Origin: a virus
Direction: 5' to 3' (one strand)
Virus record (IMG/VR): IMGVR_UViG_3300047094_001412
Span: 1 to 40,505 of that record
DNA length: 40,505 nt
In this document: piece after piece, positions 8,319 through 15,005 of the stretch
How the letters are laid out: each line of letters opens with the position of its first letter
Position numbering within the stretch: the stretch's first letter is position 1
Notes under the pieces: model-generated
Seen by the model: the letters and a program-made list of their open reading frames with translations, nothing else
Told to the model about the DNA's origin: nothing
Databases searched by the model: none
Position numbers and translations under genes: made by a program

Positions 8319-9175
8319 ACTAAGTTAGTTTTCAATTTAGATAATGGCCATATTTGTTTGACTGTGTTTGTCTCTGTACATAATCTACATTGTTCTATAG
8401 GATTTGGTAAATTTTCTATCCATTCTTTAATAATATGTTCTTCGTCGAATGGTGAACACGATTTGTATTTTAATAATAATTCTTTTGCTCGAGGTTCGAC
8501 CTCGAATTGATTACATAGTGGTTTTGAAACTGCGGTTAAAAAACATTTATATAATCTTCCTTCCATAAATGTGTAACAATATCCACACTCTCCATGAGAT
8601 TTAGATGGATCACTATCATGCATATAGATTATATTATTTTTTAAGCTACGAAGACTTTTTTTAGAAAACACATATTTTTTATCTAATTTTGCTATTTTTC
8701 GAGAGCCTATGTAAAAAATATCACAATACTCACTACTTTTTTCTTTTCTGATATTTTTAAAAATTGAAAATATTTCTTTTAAATTTTCTTCTATTTCATG
8801 AAATAAGCTAGGATCGTGTACATTAATGTCTAGCCATATATTTTGTCTTAATAACTCTTGACATTCTTTAATTTTGTGTTTTAGATATGTACCATTAGTT
8901 GCAATGTCAATTTCTTTAAGATTGGGCCATAAGGATTTTATTGACATAGTCCAATCAATTAATTTTGGATTTGTAAATGGCTCGCCGCCTATAATAGTTA
9001 AACTGTTCAGTTCTAGTTTTTTACTCCACTTTTTAAAATATGCTTCGTAATCTTTGAAATAATAATGCCCTTTAAATTTTAAATTATTATAAGTAATACA
9101 ATTTTCACATGTCAGATTACACACATTTGTTATGTATATTTGAACGTTTTCATCTAAACGATACATTGTTGTCAT
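8315..9175 (-). CDS. Radical SAM protein, second of a tandem set
   Basis: A 286-residue radical SAM enzyme with C-N-L-T-C-E-N-C (Cys19, Cys23, Cys26), I-G-G-E-P-F and A-T-N-G-T. Its first auxiliary pair is closer together than in its siblings (Cys197-x2-Cys200 rather than x3), followed by Cys211 in L-Y-K-C and Cys263-x2-Cys266. It keeps S-D-P-S, S-P-F-D and the terminal I-W-P-L-S-K of the family, but replaces F-F-R-R-S-D-P with Y-M-H-D-S-D-P, a difference in what may be a substrate-facing segment. ATGA overlaps join it to both neighbours. A later in-frame methionine (residue 4) exists, but the four-base overlap supports the start given. Function as for its paralogs is unknown. Confidence 0.9.
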   Translation of the reverse strand: MTTMYRLDENVQIYITNVCNLTCENCITYNNLKFKGHYYFKDYEAYFKKWSKKLELNSLTIIGGEPFTNPKLIDWTMSIKSLWPNLKEIDIATNGTYLKHKIKECQELLRQNIWLDINVHDPSLFHEIEENLKEIFSIFKNIRKEKSSEYCDIFYIGSRKIAKLDKKYVFSKKSLRSLKNNIIYMHDSDPSKSHGECGYCYTFMEGRLYKCFLTAVSKPLCNQFEVEPRAKELLLKYKSCSPFDEEHIIKEWIENLPNPIEQCRLCTETNTVKQIWPLSKLKTNLV

Positions 9176-10032
9176 AACTCAATCTTCTTTTTAGCCAATG
9201 GCCATATCGGTACTATTATTTCTTTTTCTGGACAAAGTTGACAAGCATCGATATGATTGTCTAACTCCCTAAAAAATCTGTCTAGATTTTCTGTTGTATC
9301 AAAAGGATCTGCAGAATTATATTTTTTTAGCAAATTAATACCGCGTGTTTCGATTTTAAATTGTGACATTAAGTCTTTAGAAATAGCAGTAAAACTACAT
9401 TTATATATTTTTCCTTTGTGAAAAACTACGTTAGGAACGCATGTACTCATGCAATATGTATGTGCTTTAACAGGGTCACTTCTTCTAAAAAATGTTGTTT
9501 TATTTTCTATTTTATACATAGAATTTGAGCGGAATACAGTGGCTTCCCAAATTCTTGCTATCTTTTTACCGTTCGCTTCAAAGATTATCGTTGTATTTGT
9601 TTTATATTTTTTAAAGTTAAAAACTGATAAAATATTTTCTAAAGTTTCTTCTATCTCATTTCTAAATGACGGATCGTGAATACTAATATCTAACCAGAAT
9701 CCTTGTTTTATAATTTCTCTTGATAAATCTATATTGTGTTTTAAGTATGTGCCATTTGTGCTTATATTAAAATTTTCTACATCTTTAAAATGTGTTTTTA
9801 ATGATTCAACCCATGTCATTAAATCAGGATTAGTATATGGTTCGCCGCCAAAGATGTTAACTTCATTTAATCGAATTTTTTTTGACCATTCGATATACAT
9901 GTCTGCGTGATCTTTCCAATAAAAATGATTTTTAAAATTTCTGTTACTATATACATCACAATTATTACACGTCAAATTACAAACATTTGTGATATGGAAC
10001 ACACCTTGTGTTCTGAAATATTTTTTTATCAT
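9172..10032 (-). CDS. Radical SAM protein, first of a tandem set
   Basis: A 286-residue radical SAM enzyme. I place the start at the ATG ending at 10032, which forms an ATGA overlap with the stop of the cupin-like gene; the reading frame is open for five more codons to a TTG, which I reject as a start. C-N-L-T-C-N-N-C gives cluster ligands Cys18, Cys22 and Cys25; F-G-G-E-P is at 61-65 and I-S-T-N-G-T at 90-95. C-terminal cysteines are Cys194, Cys198, Cys212 (I-Y-K-C) and Cys264-x2-Cys267, fitting an auxiliary cluster. The tail ends in I-W-P-L-A-K. It lies directly after the promoter-proximal cupin-like gene, and is the first enzyme of the operon. Confidence 0.9.
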   Translation of the reverse strand: MIKKYFRTQGVFHITNVCNLTCNNCDVYSNRNFKNHFYWKDHADMYIEWSKKIRLNEVNIFGGEPYTNPDLMTWVESLKTHFKDVENFNISTNGTYLKHNIDLSREIIKQGFWLDISIHDPSFRNEIEETLENILSVFNFKKYKTNTTIIFEANGKKIARIWEATVFRSNSMYKIENKTTFFRRSDPVKAHTYCMSTCVPNVVFHKGKIYKCSFTAISKDLMSQFKIETRGINLLKKYNSADPFDTTENLDRFFRELDNHIDACQLCPEKEIIVPIWPLAKKKIEL

Positions 10033-10526
10033 TTTTTGTAAAAACAAAAAATAGGAGAATCGGCATATGTTGCATTTATTTTTACAGAGTTTCCTGCCGC
10101 AATTCTTGCCGATGATAATTGATTTATAGAGATATCATTTATTGTTATTCCTGGAATCAAAGGTATAATTATTTTTTCGTTGTCGTCTATGTCTAATTTT
10201 TTTTCTGTTGTTACAGTTATTATATCTGCTTCATATATGCTCTCGTCACTCGCTGCAAATGTAACTGCATAAAAATCTTCGGCGCCGGCTGTCCACTTGG
10301 TATCAATTCCTTTAATTGGTCTAAGGTCTGCTAAAACGTCTACAAAAATATCATAATTTCCTTCATACCCATTCATTGTATATTCTATTTTAACATTACC
10401 TGCTAATAAGTATAACCATTGTATTTCCTGTCTTTCTCCAGAATTTAAATATCCTGTTACTGTGTTTGCTGTTCCATGTATAAAAGAAACAGTGAAATCT
10501 CTAGCATGTTTTTTTGATAGTTTCAT
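10029..10526 (-). CDS. Cupin-like protein, first gene of the enzyme operon
   Basis: A 165-residue, beta-rich protein without membrane segments. It is paralogous to the protein encoded just upstream: both have a W-[IL]-Y-[IL]-L-x-G strand (Trp37 here), a D-L-R followed some ten residues later by T-A-G, and I-[IL]-P-L near residue 118. The spacing suggests a double-stranded beta-helix (cupin-like) fold, but the metal-binding histidines of cupin enzymes are absent, so a binding or structural role is more likely than catalysis. It has no strong ribosome-binding site. An ATAAATA box lies 26 bases upstream of the ATG, so this is the leading gene of the transcript that includes the radical SAM genes. 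Fold assignment is tentative. Confidence 0.7.
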   Translation of the reverse strand: MKLSKKHARDFTVSFIHGTANTVTGYLNSGERQEIQWLYLLAGNVKIEYTMNGYEGNYDIFVDVLADLRPIKGIDTKWTAGAEDFYAVTFAASDESIYEADIITVTTEKKLDIDDNEKIIIPLIPGITINDISINQLSSARIAAGNSVKINATYADSPIFCFYKK

Positions 10527-10552
10527 AATAAATTTAAGTTAAAAATCCAAGA

Positions 10553-10559
10553 TATTTAT
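10553..10559 (-). promoter_or_regulatory. T4-type late promoter box
   Basis: Reads ATAAATA on the minus strand, in the context AAGAATAAATATC. It lies in the short gap after the stop at 10562 and 26 bases before the ATG at 10526, giving a leader of about 20 bases if transcription starts in the usual place. It would drive the radical SAM/amidinotransferase operon with the late genes. Confidence 0.7.
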
Positions 10560-10561
10560 TC

Positions 10562-11065
10562 TTAAGTGTTTATCAATAGAATGTGATGAGAATTATTGTC
10601 AAGATTTTTAAACTTGACTGATTTTCCTTTTGGTAGAATTACTATATTTTTAGTGCTTAATGGCTTGTCTGAATTTGTAAATTCTAAATTTTTGACCAGA
10701 GGCAGAATATACGAAATTGATGTATCCGAAGAGATAATATTTGTATCTTTTAAATTTTTTACTGAGCAACAACATTTTGAAGAAAATATTAATAAGCAAG
10801 CACACCCAGTAATACCAGCGGTTATCTTAATAAATCCTTCCGAAAACGCTCTAAGATCGTTTAATTTATTATTAGTTACAAAACTTGTTAAATTTTTAGA
10901 TTTTGCACTTTCTATAAACAACTCACCTTCTAAAATATAAATCCAGGATAATTCTCCTTCGTCTATATCATCGATATTTAAAGCATTAATTTCTAATGAT
11001 TCTTGTGAAAATAAACATATACGCTCTACTCGAATATTATCAATCTGATTTCTTTTGCGTATCAT
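10562..11065 (-). CDS. Cupin-like protein, upstream paralog
   Basis: 167 residues from the ATG at 11065. The frame stays open six codons further to a TTG at 11083, but the ATG start (M-I-R-K-R) lines up with the N-terminus of the paralog at 10029-10526. Shared features are W-I-Y-I-L-E-G (Trp41), D-L-R and I-T-A-G, Y-I-L-P-L and a final G-x-S-V-K-[FI]. A cysteine cluster not found in the paralog (Cys88, Cys90, Cys98-Cys99-Cys100) could bind a metal or form a disulfide. It overlaps the 136-residue protein by 26 bases. It is separated from its paralog by a late promoter, so it is read with the fibre genes while the paralog leads the enzyme operon. Function unknown. Confidence 0.65.
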   Translation of the reverse strand: MIRKRNQIDNIRVERICLFSQESLEINALNIDDIDEGELSWIYILEGELFIESAKSKNLTSFVTNNKLNDLRAFSEGFIKITAGITGCACLLIFSSKCCCSVKNLKDTNIISSDTSISYILPLVKNLEFTNSDKPLSTKNIVILPKGKSVKFKNLDNNSHHILLINT

Positions 11066-11450
11066 CGATATTGTCAATAACAATTTCTTCTAGAATTTCA
11101 TCTACTATAGATGCATATTCTACTCTATGTTCTACTATTTGATCTGCTGTTTGTAACAACGTATCAACGTCAAATACTAACTCTTTTCCTATGTATTCTT
11201 GGTATTTTTTTGCCAAATCTGGATTATTTTTAAATTGTTCGTCTTTATCTTGTTTTTGTGTAACAGATATACCTGCTCTTGCAATATGTTCTATCACTTT
11301 TGCTGGATCTTGAGTATCAAACATAGTTGGCTGAAATGCGGCAATAGGATATTCATCAATAGATTTTTGAGAATTTTCTGACGCAAATACTACAATTAAA
11401 GAATTACTTTCTTCTTCATATTTTAAAATTTTCATTTTGATTAATGACAT
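11040..11450 (-). CDS. Small acidic protein of unknown function beside the adhesin
   Basis: A 136-residue acidic protein that opens with M-K-I-L-K-Y after a short leader and has a charged, probably helical C-terminal half (I-V-D-E-I-L-E-E-I-V). I do not recognise a domain. Its position directly after the glycine-rich adhesin suggests a fibre-assembly helper, since T4-like phages often place such helpers there, but nothing in the sequence proves it. The start at the first ATG is chosen because a strong AAGGAG lies eight bases upstream. The second methionine (residue 6) has no such site. Confidence 0.7.
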   Translation of the reverse strand: MSLIKMKILKYEEESNSLIVVFASENSQKSIDEYPIAAFQPTMFDTQDPAKVIEHIARAGISVTQKQDKDEQFKNNPDLAKKYQEYIGKELVFDVDTLLQTADQIVEHRVEYASIVDEILEEIVIDNIDDTQKKSD

Positions 11451-11455
11451 GCTTT

Positions 11456-11461
11456 CTCCTT
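11456..11461 (-). promoter_or_regulatory. Ribosome-binding site deciding the start at 11450
   Basis: AAGGAG on the minus strand. It overlaps the stop codon of the glycine-rich adhesin gene and sits at ideal distance from the ATG at 11450, so it fixes that start over the methionine five codons later. Confidence 0.8.
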
Positions 11462-12452
11462 AACCTACATTTCCAAGTCTTGAGCCGGTAGCAGGGAAAG
11501 TAGCAAACGGATTCCCTACTATGTATGCTCCTGCGCCGCCAGCACCACCACCAGCTGAAAAGTTGTTGGACGAAAGTGTATTTTGTCCGCCACCGCCGTT
11601 AGCACCGGCTCCACCGCCAGCACCTCCGCCACCGCCGGTGGCTGTACCGCCAGCACCTGTGGTTGATCCTCCGCCTCCGCCACCGCCATTCGTAGGAACG
11701 GAGCCTGCGCCGCCTGGGCTTCCTCCAGAAACGTTGAACGGGCCAAAGGCGCCGCCGCCTGCACCCCCGTTAGATATTCCTCGGCCGCCGCCGCCGCCAC
11801 CACCACCAGAACATCCGCCATTGGTGAAAGATGGAAAGGTATATGAACCGTCGCCTCCAAAGAACGAAGAGTTTACTCTAGCGCCTCCGCCTCCGCCGCC
11901 TCCTCCTCCTCCGCCCCACAGGTTTCCATTATTAGTTATAGTTGTCGGACGAGAAATTTGTAAAGCAGTTGAGCCGCCACCTCCAGTATTGCCATTACCT
12001 ACGCCGCCTGGATTGCCATCACCGCCTGGGCCTCCGTCACCGCCTCGTCCGAGAATTGTTCCGTTATTAACGATTCTTACAGTATCGCTAGCATTAAATT
12101 GGTTCGGAACTGTGAATGCTGCCGCAGTGCTGCCACTACTTATAATTACTCCTGGATTTATAGTAAATGTTATATCTGTTTTTCCTGGAAAATAAGTTGG
12201 CTGTCTATTATCCCATGCATTATAATTTGAAGTACTGCCAGTAATTGTGACACTGATTACGTTTCGATTATTAGTTCCGTAAAAATTACCAATCGCTATT
12301 TGATTTGCTGTAGGAACTCCGGCGTTTGCTGGATAATTGCTAACTAACGGTCCTCCCCTATAAAATTCGTTTAGGGCGTGGGGTCTAGAGTCTCCGAATT
12401 CTACTCCAATCTGATCCATCGATAACGATGGTCCTGGTCCTGGTAATGCCAT
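11460..12452 (-). CDS. Glycine-rich tail-fibre adhesin (gp38-like architecture)
   Basis: A 330-residue virion protein in two parts. The N-terminal 135 residues start with L-P-G-P-G-P and S-M-D-Q-I-G-V-E-F-G, an opening common in fibre proteins of marine T4-like phages, followed by a small beta domain. From about 135 to the end the chain is glycine-rich, with several runs of five to nine glycines separated by short variable loops (for example S-S-F-F and S-N-N-F-S). In Salmonella phage S16 gp38, such runs pack as polyglycine-II helices and the loops between them bind the receptor; the same is inferred here. One cysteine falls in the array (near residue 214). GAGGAG lies upstream of the start. 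It follows two hydroxylase genes that might act on its proline-glycine N-terminus. Confidence 0.82.
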   Translation of the reverse strand: MALPGPGPSLSMDQIGVEFGDSRPHALNEFYRGGPLVSNYPANAGVPTANQIAIGNFYGTNNRNVISVTITGSTSNYNAWDNRQPTYFPGKTDITFTINPGVIISSGSTAAAFTVPNQFNASDTVRIVNNGTILGRGGDGGPGGDGNPGGVGNGNTGGGGSTALQISRPTTITNNGNLWGGGGGGGGGGGARVNSSFFGGDGSYTFPSFTNGGCSGGGGGGGGRGISNGGAGGGAFGPFNVSGGSPGGAGSVPTNGGGGGGGSTTGAGGTATGGGGGAGGGAGANGGGGQNTLSSNNFSAGGGAGGAGAYIVGNPFATFPATGSRLGNVG

Positions 12453-12468
12453 TTTATTTGCTCCTCAA

Positions 12469-13083
12469 TTACTTAAAAGGTGGTCCGCCCACCCATAATA
12501 CTAATGATTTACGTACACCCTTTGTCACAGGAGTAACACGATGTAGTGCCCAGCTTGGAAAAAACCATGCTCTTCCTCTTTTTTGTTCTAAATTAATCGG
12601 AATGTCGCTATCGGTTTTTACTTCAAACTCTCCACCTTCAAACTCTGAAGGATCACTTAACAACAATGACATACTGAGTTTTCTTGGAACATGCCTATCC
12701 ATCATAGACATATCTGTATGCCACGTATAGTGTCCTTGATTAATCTTTTCTGAATCATATAAAGATAGCTGCATAGGCTCATACATTCCAGTTAAATCAA
12801 ATTGAAAAAACTGGCTATTTACTTCTGCAACTACTTTAGAAATAACATCCCATAATCCTGCATTACTTTCATTTAGATGCATCCATGCAATTTGACTCGT
12901 TCTTATTTCTGGTCTATTTGCTGCTGTATTGGGATCATTCTGACCACCAACAACACCATCTGCTAAATTATTCCATTCAGGCATTTGCAAGATAAGATCG
13001 ATATGTTCTGGTTTGAGAAAATCATCCCAGTATGCAACTAAATCTTTTCCTTTTGGATTTCTTGGAGGTATTGCGTAAATCAT
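12469..13083 (-). CDS. PKHD-type Fe(II)/2-oxoglutarate hydroxylase
   Basis: A 204-residue oxygenase of the prolyl-4-hydroxylase-like (PKHD/PiuC) type. W-H-T-D gives His122 and Asp124, A-L-H-R-V gives His181, and the 2-oxoglutarate-binding arginine is Arg191 in G-V-R-K-S-L. F-E-G-G-E-F at 148-153 and F-F-P-S-W at 174-178 are the usual core strands. All ligands are present, so it should be active. Members occur widely in T4-like cyanophages; their substrates are not settled. Its start overlaps the previous stop as ATGA, with GGAG upstream, and it is followed by the glycine-rich adhesin gene, which suggests a virion protein as substrate. Confidence 0.92.
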   Translation of the reverse strand: MIYAIPPRNPKGKDLVAYWDDFLKPEHIDLILQMPEWNNLADGVVGGQNDPNTAANRPEIRTSQIAWMHLNESNAGLWDVISKVVAEVNSQFFQFDLTGMYEPMQLSLYDSEKINQGHYTWHTDMSMMDRHVPRKLSMSLLLSDPSEFEGGEFEVKTDSDIPINLEQKRGRAWFFPSWALHRVTPVTKGVRKSLVLWVGGPPFK

Positions 13084-13664
13084 TTACTCTCCATTAGATA
13101 AGTTCGATTTTTCATAAAAGCCGGAGGTCGTCTATTCATAGCATCTCCAGCATGATTAGAATGTTCTCCATTTTTTCTTACATAATGTAAAAATAATTGT
13201 CCTGAATAATATCCTGGAGGACCATCACATTTTTCCCTCCAATGTTCTACATCGCAGCCATGATACAAAACTCCGTCGCCTTCTGCTAAATCATAACGAT
13301 CATTACCAACATAAATTGGCCATGAGTAGTGATGAGACCGACCTAATTGTATGGTTACACTTACTTCACACGCTGGCCTATCTATATGTTTTTCTAGTAT
13401 ATTTCCATTAGTGTATAATCTAGAAAATGCATACGTTGGTAAGAGCTCTTCGCCGACGATTGATTCCATAGTAGGCCATAATCTTTCTAACACAGTATCG
13501 AACATTATTTCATGATCTAACCTAGCTAAACAATCCGGAACCTGAGGATCATGTTTTTTTGGTTTTAAACTTTGCATCATTAAAACGTGTGTGTAAAATT
13601 GACAAAATTCTTTTGGAAGAAGATTTGTTATCTTTGCCGAAAGTGCTTTGTTATTTCCGTTCAT
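13080..13664 (-). CDS. Fe(II)/2-oxoglutarate oxygenase-like phage protein
   Basis: A 194-residue protein with E-K-H-I-D (His93, Asp95) in the usual strand context R-P-A-C-E-V-S-V-T-I. It continues with G-D-G-V-L-Y-H-G (His135), E-H-W-R-E (His141) and F-L-H-Y-V-R (Arg163). This matches a group of phage oxygenases in which one of the two middle histidines completes the iron site and the final arginine binds 2-oxoglutarate; I cannot tell which histidine it is. The start overlaps the S74 fibre gene stop as TGATG and has GAAAGG upstream. It forms a coupled pair with the PKHD hydroxylase. The two differ too much to be a recent duplication. Confidence 0.8.
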   Translation of the reverse strand: MNGNNKALSAKITNLLPKEFCQFYTHVLMMQSLKPKKHDPQVPDCLARLDHEIMFDTVLERLWPTMESIVGEELLPTYAFSRLYTNGNILEKHIDRPACEVSVTIQLGRSHHYSWPIYVGNDRYDLAEGDGVLYHGCDVEHWREKCDGPPGYYSGQLFLHYVRKNGEHSNHAGDAMNRRPPAFMKNRTYLMESK

Positions 13665-14647
13665 CAGTTGCCTTTCAATACATCTATTTCTTTTTTCAAT
13701 TCAGCTATTGCAGCAAAAGCTAAGGCACTTAGTTTAGCATAATCAACAGCCAAACTGTCGTCATCACGTTTTCTTACAGCTTCTGGAAATGCGGATAACA
13801 CATCCTGAGCTATTACACCGTAATCGTCTTTTAGAATAAAATATCCGTCAGCACCGCCTTTAGATTCTACATATTCGTCTGTCCAAGAAAATAATTTTCC
13901 GCCAATACTGCAAACTTTATCTAGTGCATTTGGAATATCTCTAATATTTTCTTTAAATTTGGCGTCCGATGAAAAATACGCTACTACGTTGTTCGTTGCA
14001 CGTACTTCTCCAGATGTACCTGATGCAGCAGTGCCTACACCTAATGAAGTAATTTGAGAGTTTCCGCTGTTAAGTGTATTAGCACTAAGCTGTCCTCCAA
14101 TGCCTGCGCCTCCGGTAACTATAAGAGCACCAGAACCTGTCCCGCTTGACGCAGTACTAGCTGTTACAGAAACTCCAGAAGCAGAAAATATACCGCTACT
14201 TGGTATGAATGATAACTTAGTCGATGCACGATAAAGTGTCTCAGAGGTTGTATTTGTTGTTACTTCCGTAAACAATGGATAATGTACACTTGTAGAAGAC
14301 GTTTGATCTTGTACTCCTAAGTTCGCTGAAATCCAGGATAAATTACCGGCTCCATCAGTTGACAAAAATGTGTTATCGGAACCGTCAGCAGAAGGTAATG
14401 TCCATGTAACATTAGTCGAAACAGTAGCAGGGGCTTTAAATCCTACCCAATTTGTAGAGTCGTTATCGGCTAATCTAAGTCTCGATCCTGCCTCTATTTG
14501 AAAATCTTTAGAAGATCGTGTTATCCCTGTACCGACTGGAGTTATAGTAATGCTGTTGTTGGTTCCACCAACTGTTAGAACACTACCATTAATAGATAAA
14601 TCTCCAAAACCGGTTGGTAGAATACCCGCTGTTACTCGTCTTGACAT
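13664..14647 (-). CDS. Tail-fibre protein with S74 intramolecular chaperone domain
   Basis: A 327-residue fibre-like protein. The N-terminal 220 residues are low-complexity beta repeats rich in Ser, Thr and Gly. The C-terminal 101 residues are a peptidase S74 (endosialidase chaperone) domain: S-D-A-K-F-K-E-N-I begins at Ser227 with Lys232 as the second member of the cleavage dyad, then D-Y-G-V-I-A-Q-D-V, then L-A-V-D-Y-A-K-L and a final coiled coil. In this family the domain drives trimer folding of the fibre and then cuts itself off before the serine, so the mature fibre should end at residue 226. AAGGA lies upstream of the ATG. Confidence 0.92.
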   Translation of the reverse strand: MSRRVTAGILPTGFGDLSINGSVLTVGGTNNSITITPVGTGITRSSKDFQIEAGSRLRLADNDSTNWVGFKAPATVSTNVTWTLPSADGSDNTFLSTDGAGNLSWISANLGVQDQTSSTSVHYPLFTEVTTNTTSETLYRASTKLSFIPSSGIFSASGVSVTASTASSGTGSGALIVTGGAGIGGQLSANTLNSGNSQITSLGVGTAASGTSGEVRATNNVVAYFSSDAKFKENIRDIPNALDKVCSIGGKLFSWTDEYVESKGGADGYFILKDDYGVIAQDVLSAFPEAVRKRDDDSLAVDYAKLSALAFAAIAELKKEIDVLKGN

Positions 14648-14659
14648 TTTTATTATTCC

Positions 14660-14983
14660 TTAAGCTAATGTTGTAGTTTCGATACCAAATGCCACAGCGG
14701 AAACTCCGCTTGTATTGGTTCTAACTACAATTCTTTTACCTGCATCTAAAACAAGACCAGTTCTTTCAACCACACCGTTTGCTTGTAATAGAACATCATA
14801 TTCTATCCATTCTGCATCTGTAGGTGCATCTAAAGCTGATATAGCTATTCTTGCCCTAATCTCGGTGCTGTTTCTATTAACTAAGTTTACTGTAGCTACC
14901 GTAAATGTTGTTGTTGGGCAAGTATATAACACTACATTACTTGTAGTTGTTAAATTTTGTGCCCCTAATCTTCCTGATGCCAT
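14660..14983 (-). CDS. Small virion protein (paralog of 29306-29635 and 38685-39002)
   Basis: A 107-residue beta-rich protein with an N-terminal T-T-T-S-N-V-V-L-Y segment, a central V-N-L-V-N-R strand, and a late G-L-V-L-D-A-G-K-R-I-V-V-R-T block. Two other small proteins in this window have the same length and layout (strand, charged turn, then x-L-x-x-G-x-x-I-V near residue 85). All three lie next to large fibre genes, so they are probably connector or capping subunits of the fibre or baseplate; that role is inferred from position. GGAG lies nine bases upstream of the start. Confidence 0.65.
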   Translation of the reverse strand: MASGRLGAQNLTTTSNVVLYTCPTTTFTVATVNLVNRNSTEIRARIAISALDAPTDAEWIEYDVLLQANGVVERTGLVLDAGKRIVVRTNTSGVSAVAFGIETTTLA

Positions 14984-15005
14984 TTTATTTCTCCATGTTG
15001 TATAC

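Noticed and set aside
10033-10047. TTG-started extension of the first radical SAM protein
   Set aside because: The ATG at 10032 forms an ATGA overlap like the next two junctions and fits the length of the paralogs.
1-11065. Short precursor peptide for a radical SAM-modified (RiPP-like) product
   Set aside because: Junctions in the enzyme operon overlap and leave no room for an extra small gene; the cupin-like proteins are too large for a typical precursor, so a RiPP system is not supported by the sequence.
11066-11083. TTG-started extension of the upstream cupin-like protein
   Set aside because: The ATG at 11065 aligns with the paralog's N-terminus and the extension would enlarge the overlap.
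11519-11860. Minus-strand alanine/valine-rich frame inside the adhesin gene
   Set aside because: An out-of-frame reading of the same glycine-rich repeats; low-complexity composition only.
11521-12195. Long plus-strand reading frame encoding a proline-rich protein
   Set aside because: It is the antisense of the glycine runs (GGN read as NCC) and has no ribosome-binding site or neighbours on that strand.
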